64,000 nt of DNA from an uncultured Muribaculum sp. (lineage in GTDB: Bacteria > Bacteroidota > Bacteroidia > Bacteroidales > Muribaculaceae): NCBI GenBank assembly GCA_910589555.1, contig CAJUTE010000011.1, positions 4,423-68,422 on the forward strand, written 5' to 3'. The notes below the pieces were generated by a model. The model searched no databases. It was not told where the DNA came from and saw only the letters and a list, made by a program, of their open reading frames with translations. Shown here piece by piece: positions 1-8,124 of the stretch. Both the position numbers and the translations under genes were made by a program. How positions within the stretch are numbered: position 1 is the stretch's first letter; each line of letters begins with the position of its first letter.

Positions 1-344
1 ACGGCGACTTGACAAGATGGGCACGCCAAGGCGTCCTTTTACTGAATTCCACACTCACTGTCGAAGCTCACCGTGCCGCATCCCACCAAGGTCGAGGCTG
101 GGAACGATTCACTGATGAAGCAATCATGAGATTAAACCGTGACCGTGAGAACATAGTGTTCATCCTTTGGGGATCATACGCTATAAAGAAGGGAGCGTTC
201 ATCGACAGAAACAAGCATCTGGTCATCACATCGCCCCATCCTTCTCCCCTGTCGGCATATCGTGGCTTTTTCGGATCAAAACCATTCAGCAAGACAAATG
301 AATATCTTGTGAATCATGGGAAATCACCTATAGATTGGAAATAA
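1..344 (+). CDS. ung: Uracil-DNA glycosylase, C-terminal part (5' truncated by window edge)
   Basis: The reading frame is open from the first base, so the start lies outside the window. The visible ~114 residues match the C-terminal half of family-1 uracil-DNA glycosylases: [10 protein letters not shown] near the front, then [12 protein letters not shown], and the DNA-intercalation loop [18 protein letters not shown] with its catalytic-side histidine, ending in the usual PIDW. The enzyme removes uracil from DNA as the first step of base-excision repair in the cytoplasm. Its TAA stop overlaps the ATG of the next gene (TAATG), so the two are probably translationally coupled. The TTG at 9 is not a real start because conserved residues run across it. 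Confidence 0.95.
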   Translation, partial: GDLTRWARQGVLLLNSTLTVEAHRAASHQGRGWERFTDEAIMRLNRDRENIVFILWGSYAIKKGAFIDRNKHLVITSPHPSPLSAYRGFFGSKPFSKTNEYLVNHGKSPIDWK

Positions 345-757
345 TGAATAAAACTGACTTATCACTACAGCAGCGCTTACTAAAAGCAAAAGAATATAAG
401 GGCAACGGTTATAACTGCGCCCAATGTATGTTTATGGCATTCAGCGATATCCATAATCTCGACGACAACACCGCTCTGGCTCTTTCATGCGGTCTCGGCG
501 GAGGTGTGGGAGGACAACGCCAAATATGTGGCGCCGTGTCGACAATGGCATCTATTCTTGGAATGACCACATTCAAGACTCCTGCCGACAAGGCTCGATT
601 GTATAAAGAAATACGCGAGTGCAGTCTGAAATTTGAAGAGAAGAACGGATCCACAATATGCGCGGAGTTAAAAGGCGGAGAGGCAAGAAAACCATGCATG
701 TCTTATATCGAGGACGCGATTGAGATACTGCACAACAGGATAAACGAAGACCGGTGA
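344..757 (+). CDS. C_GCAxxG_C_C family redox-type protein
   Basis: A small cytoplasmic protein of 137 residues with the cysteine pattern that names this family: YNCAQC near residue 25, then a glycine-rich stretch GLGGGVGGQRQICGAVS, and two later cysteines in ICAELKGGEARKPC. Members are thought to bind a metal or act in redox chemistry, but the reaction is not known to me. I choose the ATG at 344, which overlaps the ung stop, over the TTG at 335. Its stop overlaps the GTG start of the next gene by 4 bp (GTGA), so it sits in an operon with the DUF5103 gene. Confidence 0.8.
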   Translation: MNKTDLSLQQRLLKAKEYKGNGYNCAQCMFMAFSDIHNLDDNTALALSCGLGGGVGGQRQICGAVSTMASILGMTTFKTPADKARLYKEIRECSLKFEEKNGSTICAELKGGEARKPCMSYIEDAIEILHNRINEDR

Positions 758-1989
758 AACGCATCCTGACTGTCATATTAGCCGGAATAGTACCGTTTGC
801 AATGTTTGCCGCCGACACTCTCGACGGCATATTCAACTCTCGTTTCAAAAGCCTGACTACAACTGTAGCCGGAAATGAGATGTCACCACCGGTCATTACG
901 CTCAATGGCAATGACCGCGTAATCATAAGCTTCGATGAACTGTCTGACGAACGTAGCTATCTAAGGTATTCACTCGTACACTGCAACGCTCTGTGGCAAC
1001 CTTCAGGGCTGGTAGAAAGCGAATTCCTTGACGGCTTCAATATAGGCGATGTAGAGGAATTCTCTTATTCCCAGGCAACGACCGTTAATTACATCCACTA
1101 TTCCCTATCACTTCCCAACGACCGGATGAGATTCACCATTTCCGGAAATTATCTTCTCAAAGTGTTTCCGGAGAATAACCCCGAAGAAACCATTCTCCAA
1201 GCCCGATTTTCGGTAAGCGAGAACCTCGTGAGAATATCCGGGGAGGCAACTCCGAGAACCGACATCGACTATCTCGGTAAACACCAGCAACTGAATTTCT
1301 CCGTCGACACCAAGGATGCCGACATACACAATCTGTATACCGATTTAAAAGTCATTGTGTCGCAAAACAGCCGTAAAGACAATATGCTCATCATTTCCAC
1401 TCCTCAAAGAGTGTCAGGCGACATGGCATATTACGAACATTTGCGCCCTCTGATCTATCCGGCAGGTAACGAATACCGCCGCTTTGAGACAACCTCCACT
1501 ACCTATCCCGGAATGAATGTGGAGGCAATCGCATACGAACACCCCTACTATCATCAAAAATTATATGACGATTACCCGCGAAAAAACATCCCCTATCTAT
1601 ACGACATGACACAGCGCGGACGCTTCAAATTGATGGACACTGACGACGGAGGGGATTACGTAGTGGTGCATTTCGCTCTTGAATCCGACCCGATAGACGG
1701 TTACGACATATTCATTGAGGGCGACCTCACCAATGGACGATTCAATCCGGAAAGCATGATGCATTACGACTTCTCCGACGGAAAATACAAGGCATCCATG
1801 CTGTTAAAGCAGGGAAGCTACAACTATCAGTATCTTGCCGTGCCTGCCGGAAGCACCATGGGTGAAACATCTCCCGTGGAGGGCGATTTCCATAACACGG
1901 TCAATGAATATGGCATCGGCATATATTACCGGGCTCCGGGAAGCAGATATGACCGCCTCCTCGGATATACAATACTCATGACCAATTAA
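754..1989 (+). CDS. DUF5103 protein (type IX secretion plug-like), secreted
   Basis: The 411-residue product starts with a signal peptide (MKRILTVILAGIVPFAMFAA) and is rich in beta-strand pattern. The middle (YSLVHCNALWQPSGLVESEFLDGF in part, then FSYSQATTVNYIHYSL) and the C-terminal YDRLLGY are typical of DUF5103, a family named as the plug of the type IX secretion translocon in some annotations and found across Bacteroidetes. The protein probably acts in the periplasm or at the outer membrane. The start is GTG, overlapping the previous stop. A DUF3109 gene follows after 10 bp. Presence of this gene alone does not prove a working type IX system; no other Por genes are in the window. Confidence 0.8.
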   Translation: MKRILTVILAGIVPFAMFAADTLDGIFNSRFKSLTTTVAGNEMSPPVITLNGNDRVIISFDELSDERSYLRYSLVHCNALWQPSGLVESEFLDGFNIGDVEEFSYSQATTVNYIHYSLSLPNDRMRFTISGNYLLKVFPENNPEETILQARFSVSENLVRISGEATPRTDIDYLGKHQQLNFSVDTKDADIHNLYTDLKVIVSQNSRKDNMLIISTPQRVSGDMAYYEHLRPLIYPAGNEYRRFETTSTTYPGMNVEAIAYEHPYYHQKLYDDYPRKNIPYLYDMTQRGRFKLMDTDDGGDYVVVHFALESDPIDGYDIFIEGDLTNGRFNPESMMHYDFSDGKYKASMLLKQGSYNYQYLAVPAGSTMGETSPVEGDFHNTVNEYGIGIYYRAPGSRYDRLLGYTILMTN

Positions 1990-1999
1990 ACACTGATTT

Positions 2000-2623
2000 A
2001 TGCCTGACAACCATATAACTACAGAAGAACTTATGTTACAGATCAAAGATACACTTGTCTCGCTCGATATTGTTGAGCAATTTTTTTGTTGCGACATCTC
2101 AAAATGTCTCGGAGAATGCTGCATTGAAGGTGATGCAGGAGCTCCTATCACCAAAGAAGAATATGAGAAGCTGAAAGAGATTCTCCCTGTCATATATGAT
2201 GACTTATCCCCTGCAGCACAACGTGAGATCGATGAAAACGGCGTAGGCTACATCGACGAAGAGGGGGACCTTGTCACATCGATAGTCGACGGACGCAATT
2301 GCGTGTTCACTTGCTATGCCCCGGGAGGCGTGTGCCAATGCGCCATCGAAAAAGCCTATAATGAGGGCAAAATAAAAGATTTCCGCAAGCCCATATCATG
2401 TTATCTTTATCCTGCGCGCATCGCTGAATATCCATCGTTCACTGCTGTGAACTATCACCGATGGAAAATATGCCGCTGTGCCGAACTGCTCGGCAAAAAA
2501 GAGGGAATCAGACTGTATCAATTCCTGAAAGGACCCCTTACGCAGAGATTCGGTGAAGAATGGTATAAAGAACTTGCCGAGACATGCAAAATATATCTTG
2601 AATCAAAAGAATCAGACAACTAA
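2000..2623 (+). CDS. DUF3109 family cysteine-rich protein
   Basis: A 207-residue cytoplasmic protein with many cysteines: FFCCDISKCLGECCIEGDAGAP near residue 30-50, NCVFTCYAPGGVCQCAIE near 100-118, KPISCYLYP near 130 and WKICRCAE near 155. This spacing is typical of DUF3109 and the related zinc/iron-sulfur cluster YkgJ-like families, so a bound metal centre is likely. The reaction is unknown. It lies 10 bp after the DUF5103 gene and 14 bp before the SGNH hydrolase, all on the same strand, which suggests one transcript. Confidence 0.85.
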   Translation: MPDNHITTEELMLQIKDTLVSLDIVEQFFCCDISKCLGECCIEGDAGAPITKEEYEKLKEILPVIYDDLSPAAQREIDENGVGYIDEEGDLVTSIVDGRNCVFTCYAPGGVCQCAIEKAYNEGKIKDFRKPISCYLYPARIAEYPSFTAVNYHRWKICRCAELLGKKEGIRLYQFLKGPLTQRFGEEWYKELAETCKIYLESKESDN

Positions 2624-2637
2624 CTCTACTAAAACCA

Positions 2638-3492
2638 ATGAGATTATCCGCTATTTTAGTATCAGCATTATTGGCATTGCCCGCCACTGCCCTCTACGCT
2701 CAAAAAGGTCACGAGGGACACAACCATGCACCTGCGGTTGAAGTTCCGGCTTCCGACATAACAAAAAACTCGCAATGGAATGGAAAAAATGTCGCATTTC
2801 TTGGCGACTCAATGACCGACCCTAATAATAAATCGACCGATGCTCACTACTGGAGCTATCTGTCAAAGCTGATCGGCATAAATCCGTTTGTATATGCCCG
2901 CAGCGGCTTTCAATGGGACGGCATATACAAAAAGGCAGAAGAAATGCGCAAAGACCGAGGTGATGAAATTGATGCGATAATAATATGGGCAGGCACCAAC
3001 GACTACAATCACAGCAAACCTCTCGGCAACTTTTTCACGGAAAGACTCGATTCGGCTAATGTCAACGGATCGATCCAAGTGAGAAAACATAGGACATTGG
3101 CTATGAACGACACCACATTCTGCGGCAACATAAACCGCGTGATGTCATATTTGAAACACAATTACCCGACCAAACAAATCATAATCATGACACCAATACA
3201 TCGGGCGTATGCCAAGTTCAGCGCAAAAAATGTGCAGCCCGATGAAAATTACGCCAATGCATGGGGGCTATATATCGACTCCTACATCGATGTTCTACGT
3301 CAAGCCGCATCGGTGTGGGCAGTGCCGTTGATCGACCTCTACTCCGAGAGCGGACTTTACCCTCTTGAGGAAAATCATGGACAATACTTCCATGACTCAC
3401 CCACCGATCGTCTGCATCCCAATGCCAGCGGACATTACCGTATAGCACGCACCATCCAGGGCAAACTGCAAACCATCCCTCCATCTTTTTAA
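2638..3492 (+). CDS. Secreted SGNH/GDSL-family hydrolase
   Basis: The 284-residue product has a signal peptide (MRLSAILVSALLALPATALYA) and then a short histidine-rich stretch (KGHEGHNHAP). The SGNH blocks are clear: block I VAFLGDSMTD with the nucleophile Ser, block III WAGTNDYN with the oxyanion Asn, and block V TDRLHPNASGH with the Asp and His of the triad. These enzymes cleave esters, often acetyl groups on glycans, in the periplasm or outside. The substrate cannot be told. It is the last gene of the ung-side run, followed by a hairpin terminator. Confidence 0.88.
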   Translation: MRLSAILVSALLALPATALYAQKGHEGHNHAPAVEVPASDITKNSQWNGKNVAFLGDSMTDPNNKSTDAHYWSYLSKLIGINPFVYARSGFQWDGIYKKAEEMRKDRGDEIDAIIIWAGTNDYNHSKPLGNFFTERLDSANVNGSIQVRKHRTLAMNDTTFCGNINRVMSYLKHNYPTKQIIIMTPIHRAYAKFSAKNVQPDENYANAWGLYIDSYIDVLRQAASVWAVPLIDLYSESGLYPLEENHGQYFHDSPTDRLHPNASGHYRIARTIQGKLQTIPPSF

Positions 3493-3517
3493 GATGAAAG
3501 ATGAAGACCTTAAAGCA

Positions 3518-3550
3518 GAGGAGCGAAACCCACACCGGATTTCGCTCCTC
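3518..3550. terminator. Hairpin terminator between convergent genes
   Basis: An 11-bp perfect inverted repeat, GAGGAGCGAAA (3518-3528) and TTTCGCTCCTC (3540-3550), with an 11-nt loop. It sits between the convergent SGNH and OmpH-like genes and can serve both strands. There is no pure T tract on either side, so strength is uncertain. Confidence 0.65.
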
Positions 3551-3579
3551 TTGCTGTTATTAATTAAGCCAATATCGGA

Positions 3580-4167
3580 TTATTTCTCCACCTTGTTATA
3601 GCGGGCATTAAGACCCTTGATAACCTCGTCGGTAATGTCAAGATCGGGATTGAAATAAACACCGGCAGCTTTATAAAGTATAGCGTCATACTTCTTGTCA
3701 GCATTATACTGCTTGATAAAAGACTCGATTGAATCAGTGAGCTGCATCTGCTGCTGCACCATCTCCTGCTGAGCCTCGCGCTGCAAGCTGGCTATGTAGT
3801 TTTCAGCATCTGACTGCTTCTTGTTAAGATTCTTCATATCCTCTTCATAACTTGCCTGTGACAGATAACCGTTGTTATTCATTTTCTGCTGTATTGAATT
3901 GGCAAGCTTCTGAAGCTCAGCGCCACGTGAACGCTGTGCATTGTCAATTTTGCTGATAGAGCGCAATTGAGCTTCATTGAAATCCTTTGCTAAGTTGTAG
4001 TGGGCTGCGATTGAGTCAGCATCGATATAACGGATGTTTACTGCTGTTTTGGCTGCTGTGTCATCAACTGCGGTGGTTGAAGTCGCTTTTTCATTATTGG
4101 CGCAAGAAGCGGCTACAAAAGCCATCATAAGCATCATTACCTTGGCACTAAGTGCTAATTTCTTCAT
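3580..4167 (-). CDS. OmpH/Skp-like periplasmic lipoprotein
   Basis: I take the start at 4167 (MKKLALSAK), which gives 195 residues and a good lipoprotein signal ending in the lipobox FVAASC. The upstream ATG at 4233 would add 22 residues before the signal and is unlikely. After the lipobox comes a region resembling the OmpH family: a short strand with YIDADSIAAHYNL, a long charged helical hairpin (QLRSISKIDNAQRSRGAEL to EAQQEMVQQQMQL), and a C-terminal KYDAILYKAAGVYFNPDLDIT segment. The family chaperones outer-membrane proteins in the periplasm. Here the chaperone-like protein would be membrane anchored. It is transcribed alone, divergent from pepD. Confidence 0.82.
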   Translation of the reverse strand: MKKLALSAKVMMLMMAFVAASCANNEKATSTTAVDDTAAKTAVNIRYIDADSIAAHYNLAKDFNEAQLRSISKIDNAQRSRGAELQKLANSIQQKMNNNGYLSQASYEEDMKNLNKKQSDAENYIASLQREAQQEMVQQQMQLTDSIESFIKQYNADKKYDAILYKAAGVYFNPDLDITDEVIKGLNARYNKVEK

Positions 4168-4500
4168 TGTTTTATATGATATGAGTAATTTAGTTATTCT
4201 TATTTTTGTGCACTTCAGCAATGTCATGGGCATGACCTATTTTGAATGTCCCGCCCTTTACGAAAAAGATTTTAACCCCTATCAAAAGTACGGCAACAGC
4301 CAGCAATATTATGGTCAAAAACACTATTTTCACTGCTCTAATGCTATTTTTCAGTGCAAATATAAGAAAGCTAAATCAATTTTGGTAATATCTGAATTTT
4401 ATTTTGTAACTTAGAGTGCGAAAAGTTAATATTTTAACAATTTTATACAGTTTCGCACGACTTTTAAACAAGTATATTATCAATAAAACAATTACCGAGT
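4168..4500. other. Divergent intergenic region between OmpH-like gene and pepD
   Basis: 333 bp, AT-rich. Two -7-like matches to the Bacteroides promoter are seen on the minus strand (4283-4290 and 4357-4364), both without a well placed -33 box. Ahead of pepD there is an inverted repeat GTGCGAAA (4416-4423) / TTTCGCAC (4451-4458) that encloses a smaller hairpin GTTAA-TATT-TTAAC (4425-4438); it could fold in the pepD leader. No coding sequence is seen. Confidence 0.5.
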
Positions 4501-5958
4501 ATGACTATTAAAGATCTCCAGCCCTCGTTGATTTGGACTATTTTTGATGAAATCACAAAGATTCCACGTCCATCCAAAAAGGAAGAAAAAATTCGCCAAT
4601 ATCTGCTTGATTTTGCAGCGAAACACAATATAGCTGTAAAGACCGACTCTGTAGGAAATGTGGTAATGAGCAAGCCCGCTACACCGGGTCACGAAAATGC
4701 GCCTACCGTCATCATGCAAGGACACATGGACATGGTGTGCGAATCCAATCATCCGTTTGATTTCGAGAACAACCCCATCACAACTATCATTGACGGCGAA
4801 TGGGTACATGCCGACGGAACCACTCTCGGAGCTGACAACGGCATAGGAATGGCAGCATCGCTTGCTGTGATGGTTGACGACAGCCTTGTACATGGTCCTG
4901 TCGAAGCCCTCTTCACTGTTGACGAAGAGACTGGCATGACCGGAGCCAACAATCTTGGCGAAAACATGATGAACGGCTCTATTCTTCTCAACCTCGACTC
5001 GGAAGACGACGGAGAAATATTCATCGGTTGCGCAGGCGGCATTGACACTACCGTAACATTTGACTACAAACGCGAGATGGCTCCTGCCGACAAGCACTGG
5101 TTCCACATCGAATTTGCCAACCTGAGCGGAGGACATTCCGGAGGTGACATACATGAAGGCAGAGCCAATTCCAACAAACTTCTTGCACGATTCCTGTTCA
5201 ATCTTTCACGTGACGTTAAAGTGTCATTGAGCGAAATATCCGGAGGAAATCTGCGCAATGCCATTCCACGTGCGGCAAAAGCACTTTTCGGTGTGCCTAA
5301 CGCTCATAAAGAAAGTGTGGTTGTGGCGTTCAACGAATTTGTCGCTGCCGTTGAGAAAGAATATGCCCACACTGATCCAAACATGAAGATCACTCTTGAC
5401 TCAGCCGAGAAACCGCAATATGCGATCGACGAAGACACTGCCACCCGCCTCATCCGCTCACTGTATGCATGTCCTCACGGAGTGATTTCAATGAGTCATG
5501 ATCTTGAAGGTCTTGTAGAAACATCAACCAACCTTGCATCGGTAAAAATGCTGCCTGATTCAAAGATCCTCATCACCACAAGCCAGCGCAGCTCGGTTGA
5601 ATCACGCAAAATCGACATCGCTCGTCAGCTCGAAGCTCTGTTCCTTCTTGCAGGAGCAAATGTAACTCATGGCGACGGCTACCCCGGATGGACTCCCAAC
5701 ATGAATTCCACAATCATGAAGATAGCAAGCGATGCCTACGAAGAACTTTACGGCGTTAAACCGGCAATAAAGGCTATCCATGCCGGACTTGAGTGTGGAT
5801 TGTTCCTCACCAAATATCCGCATCTCGACATGGTGTCGTTCGGACCTACTTTGCGCGGAGTTCATTCCCCCTCGGAGAAAATGCACATTCCCGCTGTAGA
5901 ACGCTTCTGGAATCAGCTCACTTTAATCCTTAAAAAAGTTGCCGATCTCAAAAAGTAA
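4501..5958 (+). CDS. pepD: Aminoacyl-histidine dipeptidase (M20C, carnosinase-like)
   Basis: A 485-residue cytosolic zinc metallopeptidase of family M20C that splits Xaa-His and other dipeptides. The metal and catalytic motifs are in order: QGHMDMVC (about residue 74), DGTTLGADNGIGMA (about 105), the catalytic VDEETGMTGA (about 140), LDSED (about 162), and near the end GLECGLFLTKYPHLDMVSFG and RGVHSPSEKM with the last metal histidine. Length is normal for PepD. It stands alone, with a structured leader upstream and a strong terminator downstream. Confidence 0.95.
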   Translation: MTIKDLQPSLIWTIFDEITKIPRPSKKEEKIRQYLLDFAAKHNIAVKTDSVGNVVMSKPATPGHENAPTVIMQGHMDMVCESNHPFDFENNPITTIIDGEWVHADGTTLGADNGIGMAASLAVMVDDSLVHGPVEALFTVDEETGMTGANNLGENMMNGSILLNLDSEDDGEIFIGCAGGIDTTVTFDYKREMAPADKHWFHIEFANLSGGHSGGDIHEGRANSNKLLARFLFNLSRDVKVSLSEISGGNLRNAIPRAAKALFGVPNAHKESVVVAFNEFVAAVEKEYAHTDPNMKITLDSAEKPQYAIDEDTATRLIRSLYACPHGVISMSHDLEGLVETSTNLASVKMLPDSKILITTSQRSSVESRKIDIARQLEALFLLAGANVTHGDGYPGWTPNMNSTIMKIASDAYEELYGVKPAIKAIHAGLECGLFLTKYPHLDMVSFGPTLRGVHSPSEKMHIPAVERFWNQLTLILKKVADLKK

Positions 5959-5988
5959 AAAAACTTAATACATCCCCAACTCAATAAA

Positions 5989-6033
5989 GGGACGTGCCAT
6001 GGCACAATAACACCTGGCACGTCCCCTTTTTTT
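5989..6033 (+). terminator. Strong intrinsic terminator after pepD
   Basis: Perfect 11-bp stem GGGACGTGCCA (5989-5999) and TGGCACGTCCC (6015-6025), 15-nt loop, followed by C and seven T (6027-6033). This is a textbook rho-independent terminator. It also shows that the muramidase gene must start after it. Confidence 0.93.
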
Positions 6034-6041
6034 CAACAACC

Positions 6042-6773
6042 ATGAACCTCCGTAGCATACTGATAGCGGGCACAACCTCAGTTTGCGTGATTACAAACGC
6101 AAATGGCACATCTGAAAAAGAGCTTTCCGATTCTCTGATTCAGGTGCCTGACTCTGTCAATGTCACAACACAAAGCGCCACTACTATCGAAAGGCTCACG
6201 GAAGATGATTATATAAGAGCTGCCGAAGAACTCGGCGTGGAGGTCGCCGCTATAAAAGCTGTGGTGCTTATCGAAGCCGGACATAAACTCAACGGATTTC
6301 ACGCGCCGCGTGTGCCGCTGATCAACTTCGACCTGTCAATGTTTACCAAAGCGGCTACCCGTCGTGGCATAAAATTAAACAAGTTCAAAAAGACGCACTC
6401 AGTCGTATTCACACGCCCTAATAAAAAAGCCTATGGCTCCTATCAGGAAGCCCAGCATGCAAGATTGACCTCGGCTATGACAATAGACTCCATAGCCGCT
6501 ATAGAGGGCACTTTTTGGGGGATGTTCCAGATAGGCGGATTCAATTGGGAAAAATGCGGAGCTGAGTCTCATTTCGACTTTGTCGACAGAATGTCACGGT
6601 CAGAATCAGATCAGCTTGAACTGTTTGTAAAATTCATTCAGACAAACAAACTGGAGAAATACCTCAAGAAAAAAGACTGGTCATCATTTGCCCGCATATA
6701 CAACGGACCATCCTACAAGCAGAGGAACTATCACAAACGAATGGCAGCAGCCTACCGAAAATTCTCTAAATGA
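6042..6773 (+). CDS. Exported N-acetylmuramidase (DUF3380) family protein
   Basis: The start is placed at the ATG at 6042 (MNLRSILIAG), because the ATG-like start at 5994 lies inside the pepD terminator. This gives 243 residues with an N-terminal hydrophobic export segment, then the DUF3380 N-acetylmuramidase domain: AAEELGVEVAAIKAVVLIEAGH with the catalytic-type Glu in the IEAG motif, FEP-like NFDLSMFTK, QEAQHARLTSAM, SAIEGTFWGMFQIGGFNW-like core, and a C-terminal WSSFARIYNGPSYKQ. Such domains occur in phage endolysins and in host murein hydrolases. Role here: cell-wall turnover in the periplasm (inference). It ends only 3 bp from the convergent MFS gene. Confidence 0.8.
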   Translation: MNLRSILIAGTTSVCVITNANGTSEKELSDSLIQVPDSVNVTTQSATTIERLTEDDYIRAAEELGVEVAAIKAVVLIEAGHKLNGFHAPRVPLINFDLSMFTKAATRRGIKLNKFKKTHSVVFTRPNKKAYGSYQEAQHARLTSAMTIDSIAAIEGTFWGMFQIGGFNWEKCGAESHFDFVDRMSRSESDQLELFVKFIQTNKLEKYLKKKDWSSFARIYNGPSYKQRNYHKRMAAAYRKFSK

Positions 6774-6776
6774 CAG

Positions 6777-8006
6777 CTAATCGGCAAGACGCCTACGCTG
6801 ATAAAAGACACGCGTAAAAGCTAAAAACAGGAGCGTGCCCGCCATCTGCATTAATGCCGCAACCCAAAACGCCGCGGAAAAATTCACGAATTCAGCAATG
6901 ACCCCACCGGCAAGAATACCGATTCCCATGCCAAAATCCCAAGAGATGAGAATTGATGAATTGGCAGTACCTCTCTGGTCATGACGCGCCACTTTCACAA
7001 ACAGATTAAGAAATGCCGGATACATTCTGCCGTTTCCAAGACCGATGAGCAGCGCCGACACATAATAGGTCCACTCATTTATCGCCATTGCAAATAATAT
7101 ATACCCACATAGGGAAAGCGACACCCCCACAGCGCAACTTTGAGTTATCCTGCCATTTCGCAATGCTGTGTGCCCTGAAAGACGCGACAGCACGAGACCC
7201 AACGAAAGAAGAGCAAAAAACACTCCCGTGCCGTCAGTGATGCCAAGCTCCTTCTGCCCGTATAAAGCCACGTAGTTGCTGAGCATTCCCCAACATAACC
7301 CGAACAGACACACGTTAATCGCCATAAGCCACGCGCGCGACAGAAAAAAGTGGTCCAAGTCAAGACGAGGCTTTGACTTCTTTATCTCGCGTTCAGGAAT
7401 CCTGACCGATGTAGAACAGAAGAAACCTACCATGGCAAGCAGGAGCGAAAGCCAGAACAGAAGACTGAAATTATCCGTCACACTATAAATATAAATCCCT
7501 ACCGACGGCGCGAGAGCCATTGCGAGATTATTGCTTAACCCGTAATACCCTATACCCTCATTGCGTCGCGATGACGGAAGCACATCTATCGCCACCGTGG
7601 AATTTGCCACAGTTGCCGCCCCGAACGGAATGCCATGCATAGTTCTTATAATCGCAAACATAAGCAGCGTCCCGGCGCCTATATATCCCGCAAAACAGAT
7701 GAAAAACGCGAAGAAACATATCACCAACACCCTCTTCCGGTTAAAGCTGTCAACAAAAAATCCACTGAACGGGCGGACAAGGAACGTGGCGATCACATAA
7801 CCCGATAACACAATCCCTATCGTGTCTTTATCGGCAGCAAACTGCCGGTCAAGATAGATGGGAAGCAACGGAGTGAGAAGATAAAATGCAAAAAACAACA
7901 GAAAGTTGGAGCACATAACCTTGCAATACTCCGCATTCCACAATCTTTCCGGCGGGGTCACTCCCCTCTCTTCAACCGCAACTTTATCTTGATTTGACTT
8001 TTCCAT
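6777..8006 (-). CDS. MFS transporter (drug/metabolite efflux type)
   Basis: A 12-helix major facilitator of 409 residues. The start at 8006 (MEKSNQDK) is chosen because the longer start at 8063 would lie inside the predicted promoter, and GAAAGGA precedes it as a ribosome site. The loop 2-3 motif appears as GFFVDSFNRKRVL, and motif IRTMHGIPFGAATVANSTVAIDVLPSSRR fits the MFS_1 exporters of the YfcJ/arabinose-efflux type. The substrate is unknown. Gene is monocistronic, convergent with the muramidase. Confidence 0.85.
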   Translation of the reverse strand: MEKSNQDKVAVEERGVTPPERLWNAEYCKVMCSNFLLFFAFYLLTPLLPIYLDRQFAADKDTIGIVLSGYVIATFLVRPFSGFFVDSFNRKRVLVICFFAFFICFAGYIGAGTLLMFAIIRTMHGIPFGAATVANSTVAIDVLPSSRRNEGIGYYGLSNNLAMALAPSVGIYIYSVTDNFSLLFWLSLLLAMVGFFCSTSVRIPEREIKKSKPRLDLDHFFLSRAWLMAINVCLFGLCWGMLSNYVALYGQKELGITDGTGVFFALLSLGLVLSRLSGHTALRNGRITQSCAVGVSLSLCGYILFAMAINEWTYYVSALLIGLGNGRMYPAFLNLFVKVARHDQRGTANSSILISWDFGMGIGILAGGVIAEFVNFSAAFWVAALMQMAGTLLFLAFTRVFYQRRRLAD

Positions 8007-8033
8007 TTCGCTATTCCTTTCATTAAGGATATG

Positions 8034-8064
8034 CAAAATTACACATAATTCCCCTGACTTCAAA
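8034..8064 (-). promoter_or_regulatory. Bacteroides-type promoter of the MFS gene
   Basis: On the minus strand TTTG (8061-8064) is followed after 19 bp by TAATTTTG (8034-8041), matching the -33/-7 consensus TTTG-N19-TAnnTTTG. The leader would be about 20 nt. Confidence 0.75.
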
Positions 8065-8079
8065 TGTCCTGAGGTACAT

Positions 8080-8117
8080 CAAAATAAGAAGGAGGCTGAG
8101 AAAACTCTCAACCTCCT
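8080..8117 (-). terminator. Terminator of the outer-membrane receptor gene
   Basis: On the minus strand the stem AGGAGGTTGAG / CTCAGCCTCCT (8090-8117, one mismatch, small loop) is followed by TTCTTATTTT. It closes the 8125-10890 gene before the MFS promoter. Confidence 0.8.
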
Positions 8118-8124
8118 GTAAGAT

